A DNA stretch of 64,000 nucleotides. Origin: Paralithodes platypus (Eukaryota; Arthropoda; Malacostraca; Decapoda; Lithodidae). Below the pieces are notes generated by a model. The model was not told where the DNA came from. It did not search any database and saw nothing but the letters and a program-made list of their open reading frames with translations. Within the stretch, counting starts at the first letter, position 1. Every line of letters starts with the position of its first letter. Position numbers and translations under genes: made by a program. The stretch lies in the NCBI GenBank assembly GCA_032716605.1, contig CM064509.1:51539636-51603635 (forward strand). Reading direction: 5' to 3'. Shown piece after piece: positions 44,715-55,641 of this stretch.

Positions 44715-46447
44715 CCACACCCTGGACTTGGTACTCCAACGCTGGTGGTGTGGCCAAGGATATCGATCATATACTCGTAAGCACTCGTTGGAGGATCCTC
44801 CAGAACTGCAAAGTCTTTAGGATTGATAAGTTCTTTGCAACCGACCAAAGGCTTGTTGTTGCTACACTGAAGCTATGGCTCAAAACCAGAACAAATCTCA
44901 AAATATTATCACCCAGGGTTTCATTGTTAGTGGCTCAAAGATGAGGAATTTGCAAGGAAGTATGCAGTGGCAGTCTCACACTGGTTTGAAGTGCTTGGTT
45001 TCCTGGAATACCCTGTAGAATTGTGGGAAAACTGTAAACGTGGAACTCTGCCAGCAGCTGTTGAATGGATTAGAGGAATAGGGGACTGACAGTACTGCAA
45101 TAGCTACCATTGTATCACACTACTCAGTGTGCCAAGCAAGATATTTGCTCATATTTTACTGATGCAAATCCGAGGTCACCTACTAAAGGAGCAGGGACCT
45201 GAGACTTCTGGAGTTACACCCAAGAAATCAACAATTGACTGAATTCGGGCACTATGGGTTCTCGTGGAATGCTGACTTGGGTATAAAAATGGGCTGCATG
45301 CAGTTTAAATTTATGTCAGGAAGGCATTTCCTTCAGTGCACCAAGAGACGCTCTGGGAGCTACTACGGTTATGCGGGATCCATGCTGCGATTATTGACCT
45401 GGTGTCTAGACTTTATACAGGAACTGAGAGTGCTGTCCAGTGTGGTGGGGGAGCATCCTCCTTCTTCCCTGTGAATTCAGGTGTGAGACACCATTTATAC
45501 TTATATGGACTGCTTACTGGGCTGGTCAACTGGGCAGAGTCGCTGTGGAACAGAAGTTGGCAATTTCAAGATCACCAATCTTGATTTTGAAGATGGTGCA
45601 GTGATCCTAGCAGAGATGTTGGATGTTCTTAGATTGGCCCTCAAGACACTGCATGAAGAGTCGGAGCCACTGGGTTTTAAGGTCTCTTGGACTATGACCA
45701 AAGTCCAAGCATTTAGTGACTTACTGGATGATGCAGAACAATCTGTTCATGCATGTGGTGAGGACTAAATATCTTGAATACATTTACTTATCTTGGTAGT
45801 GTGATCCACAAAAGTGGTGAGTCGGGGGGCTACAATGTCAATCGTAACCTCAGCTTAGCATATGGGGTTAGGGATTCATTAAAAAAAAATATATATATTA
45901 TGGCATTGTCGATACCTGTGCAGAGGGACGAAACTGCGGATCTTCATGATACTGGTGCTGCCTGTATTATTATAAGAATGTTAGATATGAACTTAACAGT
46001 GAGTTCAAGAGACACATCAACTCCTTTGGAAATAATTGTCTTCGCAGGATCATGGGCTACTGCTGGCATTGCTATATCTTAAACCATTGACTACTCCATG
46101 AAACTAATAAAAGATAAATTAGTTACATGGTCCATGAACACCAACGTTGGCTACATGGGCATATGGCTCACCTCCCTGAAGCTGACCTTGCTCACCAGGT
46201 GGTCTCTACAGAGGACAACCCTGAGTGGAGGAAGCCTACGGGAAGACCAGGGAACTCATGGCTGAGGCAAGTCGACCAATATTGCGATAGGATAAATTAT
46301 ATGGATTGGGCAGATGCCTGGAGTCTCCCTCGGGGGGATCCCCCGAAGTGGAGTCGAAGGGTGAAAAAAAAACTCAGTGACTGGCGAGAGTGCGGTGAGA
46401 ATGGACCTGTGTCGCCTGGGCTCTTCCTCGGCAATAAACTGGTTTGA
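44715..46447 (+). pseudogene. Strongly decayed LINE ORF2
   Basis: Pieces in changing frames: CITLLSVPSKIFAHILLMQI (about 45115), VSRLYTGTESAVQCGGGASS (about 45400), then SFFPVNSGVR and LDFEDGAVILAEM where the usual LDFADD box is lost. FTYLGSVIHKSGESGG (about 45783), the chain LHGHMAHLPEADLAHQVV (46145-46205) and WRKPTGRPGNSWLRQVDQYC (46230-46290) are the typical end of an RT-bearing LINE of the RTE/L1-like broad group. No endonuclease is seen. Inactive. Confidence 0.75.
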
Positions 46448-46559
46448 ACATTAGAATTTTGTTATTCACACCTTTTCTGTGGTTGTTCATTCTTCACATA
46501 TGCCTTATCCTTGAAGAATATGCACATATAGGGCATTAATATTGCATTATACAATAAAT

Positions 46560-47755
46560 TATTATACAATAAAATGTAGGCGTAGGGATGTGGCGACCCA
46601 ACCGCTCGTCACTTTGTGGCGCAGATAGCCCATGGAGGTTGGGACTGGGAATCCCACCTCCAGAATTGTTAGGAGGAGGCTGTAGGCACCAGCCGAACAG
46701 GGCGGTACTCCCGGGGAGTGCGAGGTGGTTGATAAGGACAGTTGGAACTCCAGTTTCACCACCTGGTCTCCCTAGTTGATCCTTTCTGTGTCTCATCAAT
46801 ATTGAAGGCAACCCCAACCTGCCCTCCAAAACCCCTTCTCCTCCTATCAATACATTATACTACAAACACCTTACATACTACACTACATTTTCTCAACAAG
46901 TAAATTACGCAATCACAACCCGCCTCGGAGTCGCGACCAAAAATGCACCCATTAGCCCGACCCCTTGCAATGACTCGCCAAAATGCTCTGGACCACTAAC
47001 TTCTACTCTTACTATAAATGTCTGCAATATCAGTGGCCTTTCCTCTAATTTTAACTCTGTGGAACACCACCTCTTCTCTGCCAACCCAAATCACGAATTA
47101 TGTGGGCGTGGCTATTTCACAAGTGGCCTTTGACCCACTCAGAAATAGGTTAGTGTGCTCAACCACCTCCAGGGGTTCTTTACCACCGGGCAGCTTCTTG
47201 GTCTGTACAGGGGCACAGTGTGTCCATGTGTGTCCATTGTGTCCATTGTTCACACGTGTGGGGGAAATCCTCTCACACAGCACTTCTGGACAAAGTAGAA
47301 AGGAAAGCCTTCCGTCTCATTAACTCACGTCTACTCACCAATTCTCTGCAGTCTCTCTCTCTTCGCCGTAATGTTGCATCTCTCTCACTATTCTACCGTT
47401 ATTACAATAATCAGTGTTCCTCAGAGCTCTCTCAGTGTATACCACCCCCCCTTCGTAGAGCACGTACCACCCGTTTTGCAACACAATCCCACCCCTACTC
47501 TGTGCACCTCTCCAATCCAAGAGTGAAACGCTATTCTCAATATTTCTTCTATTCAACAGCTGAGCTCTGGAACTCTCTCCCAGAATCTTTCATTCCTTCT
47601 TCCTTTGACTTAAATTGCTTCAAACTCCGTTTGTCCAGGCATTTTGGCTCGAACGTCCCTTGATTTTGGCCCTGTCACTCTTTCAACTCTGGGGGAGGCA
47701 TTCGCTACAGGAAGTTCTGCCTTTTGCCTCCCTCATTCACATAGACAAAAAATAT
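46560..47755 (+). mobile_element. LINE 'B' copy 5, internally deleted
   Basis: The 5' part (46580-46800) is a GC-rich leader. It is followed by an open stretch ending TLTINVCNISGLSSNFNSVE (about 47005-47065), which is the start of an AP endonuclease. From about 47150 the sequence jumps to the RT thumb (LNHLQGFF...LLGLYRGTV). It then runs to the C-terminus, with one open frame (47220-47663), and ends in a CATAGACAAAAAATAT tail. Roughly the second half of EN and nearly all of RT is missing. The EN-RT pairing as one family is inferred. Confidence 0.7.
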
Positions 47756-47799
47756 ATAAAACAATCAAATTCATCAAATGATAATATCGGACAGGTTTG

Positions 47800-47895
47800 A
47801 AGCGAGGTTTCTTGACCAGGATTTGAACCCACTCACTCCATATATTTTTGATTGAGAGAGTTGGGCATCATATCTACTCGACCAGGAGTCGAGTG
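47800..47895 (-). mobile_element. Possible tRNA-like SINE fragment
   Basis: On the minus strand GAGTGGGTTCAAATCCTGGT is a good B box. An upstream segment GTCGAGTAGATATGATGCCC could be a decayed A box. Weak. Confidence 0.35.
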
Positions 47896-49161
47896 GATAC
47901 AATGTGTTGAAAAATTGGGGTGTTATGGGAAGGTGTACAGTAGGGTAGTGATTGAGAGAGTGAGACTGAGAACGGAGAAATGGATAGGTGACGAGCAGGG
48001 CGGTTTTTGTAAGGGAAGAGGATGTGTAGATCAGATTTCTACCCTGAATTGTGTTGTGGAGAAATATCTGGAGAAGCAACAAAAGGTGTATGTTGCCTTT
48101 ATGGACTTGGAGAATGCCTATGATAGAGTGGATAGAGAAGGTATGTGGAAAGTGCTTAGAATATACGGAGTAGATGGCAAGTTGCTGAAAGCAGTGAAGA
48201 GCATGTATGAGGGTGCAAAGGCGGCAGTACGTGTGGAGAATGAGCAAAGCGAGTTCTTTGATCTGAAAGTTGAGTTGAAACGGGGGTGTGTGATGTCCCC
48301 GTGGTTGTTTACTGTATATATGGATGGAGTCATGAAAGAAATACAAGGAAGAGTAGTGGATGTTGGTGTATCGCTGATAAGGGAGGGAAATGAGTGGAAG
48401 CTACCTGTACTGCTGTTTGATGATGATACAGTTCTGATGAGCGATAATGAATGGGAGTTGCAGGGTCTGGTAAATATGTTTGGAACAGTGTGCGAAAACG
48501 GAATCTGAAGGTAAATGCGGGGAAGAGCAAGGTTATGGTCTTCGAAAGGGGTGAAGCCATAGACTGTGAGGTGAAGTTGAACGATCAGGCTATGGAGATT
48601 TTCAGCTCATTTAAGTATCTGGGCAGTGTGTTGAGTAAAGATGGGACTATGGATGAAGAAGTGCGGGAGAGGGTGCAACAGGGGAAGAGGGTTGTAGGAA
48701 CGCTGAAACCAGTAACAAGAAATAGGGTGGTCAGTATGGAAGTGAAGAAGTCCTTGCATGACAGTGTGGTAATCCCGACACTGACTTACAGAAGCGAAGC
48801 ATGGACGTTGGTGGAGAGACTCAGACCAAGAGTGAGAAGGGTGGAAATGAGTTACTTAAGAAGTGCGTGCGGAGTTACATGGAGGGATAGACAGACGAAT
48901 GAGGAAGTAAGAAGGAGGTGTGGTGTGGAGGTAGATGTGCTGGAAAGTGTGAAAAGGAACACTTTGAGATGGTTCGGCCATATGGAACGTATGGGAAGTG
49001 AGAGAATGACTAAGAGGGTGTACGAGAGCGAGGTGGAAGGACAGAGAGGGAGAGGTAAACCAAAAGAGAGGTGGAAGGATGGAGTGAGGAAGTATATGGA
49101 TGAAGGCGGCGCTGGTTGGGAGGAGGGGTGTCGACTGACTGGAGACAGAGGTGCACTTTAA
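47852..49161 (+). pseudogene. RTE-type LINE reverse transcriptase
   Basis: Two long frames overlapping at 48451-48508 give one RT with a single frameshift. Motifs: KVYSRVVIERVRLRTEKWIG, FCKGRGCVDQI, VAFMDLENAYDRVDREGMWK (residues about 80-100), GCVMSPWLFTVYMDGV, and the catalytic site as LLFDDDTVLMSD (usual FADD). Then VNAGKSKVMVF, FKYLGSVLSKDG, LRWFGHMERMGSERM and GRGKPKERWKDGVRKYM. 5'-truncated, with no endonuclease. The stop TAA at 49159-49161 is supplied by the TTAA target duplication of the next MITE, so the natural C-terminus was cut by that insertion. Relatively young judging from the long frames. Confidence 0.88.
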
Positions 49162-49310
49162 TTGGCAGTTTATTCTGGCTATCATGATTAGACAATTGTA
49201 TTCAGCTTATGAAGGATCTGTGGGAAACGACTATCTCATTTAACCTTTTGACTTTCATACACCCTTCCTAATCTGAATAAATCGTCCAACAATAGCCAGA
49301 ATAAAAAGGG
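49162..49310 (+). mobile_element. TTAA-flanked MITE (second family), copy 1
   Basis: TTAA at 49158-49161 and 49311-49314. Inverted ends share TTTATTCTGGCTAT and a GAC...TATTCAG block. A relative with the same subterminal block lies at 51639-51816. Confidence 0.8.
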
Positions 49311-49314
49311 TTAA

Positions 49315-49960
49315 TTGCTTTGTTAAGAAAAAGCTGAAGCGTCTCAATCTTATTCCAAGTGATTTAATGGTACGCTACTGCATCATACACCAAGAACATT
49401 TATGTGCGCAGTCATTGCAGCTCAACAATGTTATGACGATCTTGTCTAGCATTGTGAAGTGCGATGGCTGATTCGTGGGAACATGCTCATGCAGTTTTAC
49501 AAACTGCGGGATGAAGTTAAGCAATTAATTATCCAGATGAAGAGAAAACCTGTCATGGAACTCAATTATAGCAAGTGGCTGTGTGATCTAGCATTCTTGT
49601 GTTACATTACCATGTATCTCTCAGAACTGAACGTTAAGTTGCAAGGCCTCAACCAGATTCTTAGCTCACTGCTTTCAAATTTGAAATCCCTTGAAGCTAA
49701 AATATAGCTGTGGAAAATGCAACTCGAAAGGTACACTGTGCACTTTCCCACTGCTAGCAGAAAAGCTTTCTACAACATCTGATTATGATGGTGAATATGC
49801 GAAACTAATCAAGGCATTTAGTGAAAGGGCGTGAAAAATACCAAGCAGGAGTTGACCATCTCTGACGATGAGCTAAAAGCTAGGTACAATGATCTCACAT
49901 TGCTCGAGTTCTATAGGCGTTACATACACGCTGATGATTTTCCATTTTGAGGAGGTATGC
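49315..49960 (+). pseudogene. hAT-type transposase remnant (GTF2IRD2/ZBED-like)
   Basis: Frames read VRYCIIHQEHLCAQSLQLNN (49370-49430), VRWLIRGNMLMQFYKLRDEV (49460-49518), then MKRKPVMELNYSKWLCDLAF, LSELNVKLQGLNQILSSL and VHFPTASRKAFYN (about 49737-49780). This matches the C-terminal half of the hAT-derived proteins that include GTF2IRD2-like transposases (HCIIHQE...VRWLSRG...KWLCDLAFL). A deletion removes the usual segment between NNVM and VRWL. Frameshifts break it after 49690. Confidence 0.82.
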
Positions 49961-51260
49961 ACTGAAATATGCATGTGTTTAGAAACACTTACTGCTGCGA
50001 GCAGAAATTGTCAAAACTTACCCTCGCAAAGAGTCGATTGCGCTCCAGGCTGACTGATGCAAACCTGTAAAACCAGTTACGAGTAGCAACAGTATCAATA
50101 CCAGCAGACACCACATGCCTCACCAAAGAGAAGGAGTTCCAACCATTACATTAGGGGCAAATGTTTGACCAGCAAAAGTAGCCTGATTTTTAAGTAAATC
50201 ACTTTGTATGGTGTCATGAATATCCAAATGGCACTTGATAAGAAAAAGGTTCCCCATCCCTGACTTAAGTATTACGATATCTAATGTAGTAACATGTTCT
50301 CATAAACGTACAGCTACTTACTCTAGTACTTATACCTAATTGAAATATAGTCACTCTTTTACACAACAACTCTTACATGACTAAAGAATCTAAATAATTA
50401 CAATGCTAGGTATGATTAACTGTATAAATAACTGTTGCCGCCAAAACCTTTACATTCTATGACCTACTACTCTTACAACTTACATGAATACACTATGTTC
50501 AAGCATACTACAAGGCTAGGTATGTTTACCTATATTGATGAATGTTACCAACAAAATAATATGTTATTACCTACTATTTGTTTTGTCTTGAACACAATAG
50601 GTACAAGGCTAGGTCTCTTTACCTGTTACCAAAAACCTCATATTTTATGACCAACTATTTCATAGATATAATATGTCCAAGGCAAGGTATGATTATCTGT
50701 ATTAATGCCTGTACACAAAATCCTAATTAAAGATTGCTATTTGCTAAAATAATACATGGCCACCCCTTCGGGGATCAAGGCGTCCAGCAATAGATAGATA
50801 GATAAAATATTGCATCACATGTATAACAATACTTTCTTTTATACTATGCCTCCGTTTGGATTTTTGTCTATTTCCATTCTTTATAAATTCGGCTAAGATA
50901 ACATTTATTTACTTCAGTTGTTGTCATGTACTCTATTATTTAATTTTCGGTAGTAAAGCATACACAGCTGCTATGTAGTCACAGACCACGGGAAACTCGG
51001 TTTCTAATACTGGATCTGGGTAAGCTCGCCTGTTTGCTGCCGCCTTTGACTTCTTTACTTCTTGTCATTGCATCACAAGTGGACTTTGCAGCCTCCGATT
51101 AAAGGAGCCAGCACAGATGTGTCTGGCTGGAGTATCCCTGGAGCAGCAATGCAAGGTGTGGTGGAGAGGTCACTGGTCTTGGCAAAGGTGGAGGAGATGA
51201 TAGAAGTCGATGTTCTTGAAGTTCTCAAAGGTTTTGAATCTTCAGATATATTTTCCTGTA
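49961..51260. other. Unassigned DNA with diverged about 100-bp repeats
   Basis: CAAGGCTAGGTATG-type words recur near 50403, 50510, 50608 and 50677, giving a diverged tandem repeat. 50755-50805 has a small hairpin (CCCCTTCGGGG) followed by (ATAG)n, possibly the 3' end of a short retroelement. No gene. Confidence 0.45.
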
Positions 51261-51261
51261 G

Positions 51262-52440
51262 AATCAGTCTAGTAGATCAATGTCAGAGTTAGGTGTATCA
51301 AGAATCTGCTTCAATTCCTTTCGAGCCTTTCTGTTATAGTGAATATATTTTCTGACAGCGTCATTTGCAAGAGGAGATTCGAGAATATGTATCGGTGAAG
51401 GATAATTAGGATAAGGAGTCTCAAGCTCGGTAACTTCTTCAGGAACTGGTGTAGTATAATAATTAGACTCCCTGTCATCCTCCTCAACATCTTCCACGTC
51501 TACAATTTTCCCCTATGAACGCTGAATATTCTGTTAATGCTAGAGAGGCTACTTCTTGGTGAATGTCTGTGTCCTCTTTTGGAGCTTCAGTAATGTTGTC
51601 CTTTTCTGGGACTTTTGCAGTAGTATCACTTCTATTAACCCCTTCTGTACCGCCGACGCCTTTGTAATTATATTCTAGCTGTATTTAGATGATTTTGTTC
51701 AGTTTAAGAAGGATCTGTGGTAGTAAAAATGGTCAAGTGAGATAGTCCGAAGCCTGTTAATTGCTGGAGGCCCTTTTTAAACTGAATATACTCGTCTAAT
51801 AGTAGCCAGAGTAAAGTTAAAAGACGTCATCGGTGGGGCTTGCATAGGTCTAGGCATTTTCTTGGGTAATGCTTGTCGGCCTTTGCTGGAGGAGTTTTAG
51901 CCTTTTTCAGGTCCGGTAGAATAATTGAGGGTGGCTTGTTCGCTTCCAGGAGGGCTGGGAGATACTCCCTTAGGAGCTTTAAGTCCCCACCAGCAAGAGC
52001 AGTGGCAGTTGTGACAACAATCTTGATGATGGTAGAATTGTCACAAGATGTCTGGCCAAAGCTTGCTTTCTCCTTCCTCTTCCGGTCATGCCTTGATCCT
52101 TTGACACAAGCACCATTGTCCTCTAGTGCTCCCGAAAATTTATTGGTAGCACTCTAGGTAGCATTGTGTGGTGATTGGTGGGATGCACCCAGATGTCTTG
52201 GTAATGCCAGTTTTTCGTTAACCACTCCTCTCCTGCCTGTCACTGCAGTAATTTCCCCATAAAAGTAAACAGGCAGTCCATTTTGATGCAAGGTTTCACC
52301 ATCAGGGAAGTTCTGGTTGTTGAAATATCTTGAGTTACAGTAGTAGGTGCAGTAGGTAGATTGCGAGTGAGCGGTGGCGGGTTTCGACCATTCAGCGCAT
52401 TGCACAGTTGCATCAGTGGGCCCACTTCACTTTTAGTTTT
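51262..52440 (-). pseudogene. Unidentified coding remnant (minus strand)
   Basis: Minus-strand frames chain through the region: NGLPVYFYGEITAVTGRRGV (52300-52230), a Lys-rich segment, NSTIIKIVVTTATALAGGDL (about 52040-51980), LLREYLPALLEANKPPSIIL (51980-51915), RSDTTAKVPEKDN (51633-51595) and YIHYNRKARKELKQILD (about 51345-51295), ending TPNSDIDLLD at 51264. Removing the MITE at 51639-51816 brings the parts into register (DDVF-NRSDTT). It looks like a real former protein, perhaps a LINE ORF1 or host gene fragment. I do not recognise the family. Confidence 0.45.
51639..51816 (+). mobile_element. TTAA-flanked MITE (second family), copy 2
   Basis: TTAA at 51635-51638 and 51817-51820. Ends CCCCTTCTGTACCGCC and, inverted, CTTTACTCTGGCTACTATTA; the subterminal GTTCAGTTTAA block is inverted on the right. 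Same family as 49162-49310. Confidence 0.75.
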
Positions 52441-53040
52441 GTCAAACCAAACTCAGCCTCCTGATTGGCTGATCCAGAGTTGTCCCTTGTTGGTGTACCT
52501 TCTTCTAATTTTACCTACACAATAATGTTATTTATTTCTGAATACATTAAAACATGCAATCCTTCTTCGAATATAGTAAATAGTTACAGGATATAATGCT
52601 ATAAATGAAGATCAGATTAAATACTGTCATGTGATTTGTCAGGGTGAATGTTTATATTTTTGTGTCTCGAAGGTGTTACATTGTGTCGCTGCAAGTAACA
52701 GGAACAATATTATCAAATCTATAATTATAAACATTATATTTTTTTATAGAGAGCATCAAGCAAGGATGTTCTTCCGAATATATTAAACTGAATATAGATA
52801 ACGAAGGGAAAACTTCAGTACATACCTAGCTTAAGGAATAGGTTAATAAGCTCTAGGAAAATTTGACTATCATAATGATCTTTTGTTAGTCTCATTCATA
52901 AAAAAAATTGAATAACTTCGCTATTCTAATCAATTAGAATCATATATATATCAACCTTAGTCAACCTTTCACGACAGTGTATCTGGAACACTGTAAAGTG
53001 TAAACTTTAGTAATAATGCACTTTAGCAAATAAGTATAAT
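52441..53040. other. AT-rich DNA, nothing recognised
   Basis: No supported feature. Confidence 0.4.
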
Positions 53041-53067
53041 ACTATTAGTAATAATAATAATAATACA

Positions 53068-53116
<49 letters not shown>

Positions 53117-53127
53117 TTGATAATAAT
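53041..53127. repeat. (AAT)n microsatellite
   Basis: AAT run with few interruptions, at the tail of a truncated LINE D copy. Confidence 0.95.
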
Positions 53128-53350
53128 AAAAATAATGTATTGATTGTGTATTTATACCCACACATGGGCTAATACATTACAGTAATTATTGGACACAGCA
53201 AAATAATGTAATTTAAGAATTAACATGAGGAAATATTACAAGGAAGTTGTAAGGTGAACATGATGAGGTACAGCACATGATTCTTATAATCAGAAGATGC
53301 AGAACTTCGCACAATTTGCCACCTCCTAAAGACAATTCAAGTTAGGGGAA
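53128..53350 (-). mobile_element. LINE 'D' 3'-end fragment
   Basis: TATTGATTGTGTATTTATACCC, then a TAATGTAATTTAAGAA block, parallels 53412-53520 (TTGATTGTTTATTTGTACCC ... TATAATTTAAGAA). So a second, 5'-truncated copy of the same 3' UTR, also joined to (AAT)n. Confidence 0.65.
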
Positions 53351-53386
53351 AAATAAAATAAAAACAAAAAATAATAAACAACAAAT

Positions 53387-53411
53387 AATAATAATAATAA
53401 TAATAATAATT
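53387..53411. repeat. (AAT)n at the 3' end of LINE D
   Basis: Pure AAT run; on the element's strand it is the (ATT)n tail. Confidence 0.9.
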
Positions 53412-54608
53412 GATTGATTGTTTATTTGTACCCACCAGTGCGCGAAGACATTAATTGGTAGATATAATAATTATAAAAGTAAATTTATCATTAATAGGAG
53501 TAAAATATAATTTAAGAAAAGATATATGTACATAGTATACATATATAACTATAGCATGGTAACAATTTTACTGAATAATAATAAAATAATAATAATAATA
53601 ATAATAATAATATGGATAATACAAATTTAATAATAAAGAGATGGCAAATATATACAGCACTGCATCTAGTTATCATACAGTGCACACTACAGTTCCATTC
53701 GAAAGTCCAGCTCCCTGCAAAAGTCCCCGAACACCCAGCCAAGGACACCCACCCCCCCCTCAAAAAAAAAAACAGCACAAAGAGGGCACAGCTCGCAGCC
53801 ACCCCATGGCCATCCACTTTCGCCCACTAAGTGATAAGTGGGGCGGACGAAAGGGGACGGCCACAAAGGAACCGAGAACAACGCTCCCCCCCACCCGCGA
53901 ACCAAGGGGGCACCCCCGGCCGAGTGCTCAGGAACTCTTGCAGGGAACTACACATACTAAAATCTATATGCAAGCTATCAATACTAACTTAGATATAACT
54001 TTCAAGTTACTCACAAAACTGGACACTGCAGTTAATCTATGGATGAGCAAAGCCAGGGAAAATGGGCAGAATGTCCTCAAGCACACCACTTTCTATGAAA
54101 TAGTTACACAATTCCATATAGCCCATACCTGGAGGTCTAAAGTCCTGTATGTAACTACATTCAGAGATATAATGCACAAGAGTATGTTGACCTTCTTCCC
54201 TGCAGACCTGACAATTGGTATATTTGGCCCGTGTCTGGAGGACACCTGCCAAATATACCGGTACCCAAGTCTTATTCTTGCTATAACCTTATCACACTGT
54301 CTTGTATATGTTTTATGCCTACCATAAACAAAAGGTTTTCTTATAAAAAGTATCAAAATGCCTTATGCTAATGCTCTCAGCTCTTTGAAAATTCCTTGCC
54401 TCCATAAGCTCATTAGCATTGTCTTTCTGCAATATTCCTTTAATTACTGTGCTGGATAGTCCACAATTAAAGTCAATTTGTGATTTAAAACAGGCTTCAT
54501 TGACTAATTTGTCTGCTTTGTCGTGATGTGTTACCCCTATATGAGATGGTATCCAGAGAAAGTGTATAACATTTCCTTTAGTTTTGGCATGAATGAGACC
54601 CTGCTTAA

Positions 54609-54912
54609 CTCCTTGCGACATATATGACGCGATCGCGTCATATGAATAAGTCCACCAAAAACTTATATGACGCGATTGCGTCATATGGACTTATCTCTAT
54701 ACCTCTCCAATAAGTTTATGACGCAATTTTGCGTCATATGAGCTCAGTAAGTCCGATAAGTTACCATACGATAAAACCGTTGGTGGCAACCTCAGCCTCC
54801 TGCGATAATTCTAACGGCCGCAGTGTTGTTGTGAGTGTAGTGCGAGGCAGTGGCAATGATCCTGGGGCTCCCGCCTCCTTGGACTTATTGGAACATAATA
54901 TGTCTGGGGGAG
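54609..54912 (+). mobile_element. piggyBac-type MITE with three internal palindromes
   Basis: Starts after TTAA (54605-54608) with CTCCTTGCGACATATATGAC. The other end, inverted, is CTCCCCCAGACATATTATG, so the TIRs match well; the right target copy is TTTG, probably a decayed TTAA. Palindromes with a TATGACGC...GCGTCATA frame occur at 54623-54642 (perfect), 54666-54685 and 54717-54738. It interrupts the LINE D RNase H domain. Same group as 24357-24583. Confidence 0.82.
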
Positions 54913-55641
54913 TTTGGTATTAATGATGGCAAGAAACTCACTTTTCTGGCTGTTCAGTGAAGCTAGAGCACTCTGAGAATCAGAGATTATAAGACCGCTT
55001 GAGCAAGTGGTTCCCAGATATGCAACTGCCATCAAGATGCCCACTAACTCACACTGAGTTGAGCTTGCCCACTGATGCAATCGGAGAGTATCACTCGTAA
55101 CTTCAATGTTTTTGTTAAAAGCTACAAAGGCACAGCCGGCCTGCCCTGTGTTCTGTAAGGATCCATCAGCATAAACAATCAGGCTACCAGTAGGAAGTAT
55201 GTGGCTAGGTATATTTTCAATGGTTTCTAGAACTGTAGCTTTTGCTTCATATGATACTATATTTTGTTTACATTTAACAGGAGCATAGCTGATGCCAACT
55301 TCAAAAATTGTCCCATGGATTTATTAGAGAGGGTGGTTCAACTTTTGTGATGGGAACATTTAAGAGTAGGATTGATAATTTAGTCGTTTTGAACAATTTT
55401 CATATCTGCAATGTTTTGGTTGTAATGTGTTGGGATTATTAATAGCATGCACCAGAATTTCAGTGAATTTGGGAGCAGCACTGGGGTATTTTATGCACTG
55501 CACTCCAAAGATGGCAGCTAATGATCGTATCCTTTCAGTAACTGTGGGAAGATTTAATTCAAGTCTCATGTTAACTATTCTAGTTGACATGGGGCAACCT
55601 AAGATTATTCTCATGGCCTTGTTTTGAATAATTTCAAGGTC

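Noticed and set aside
53641..54327. 228-codon plus-strand frame
   Set aside because: Covers the LINE D 3' UTR and is antisense to its C-terminal domain.
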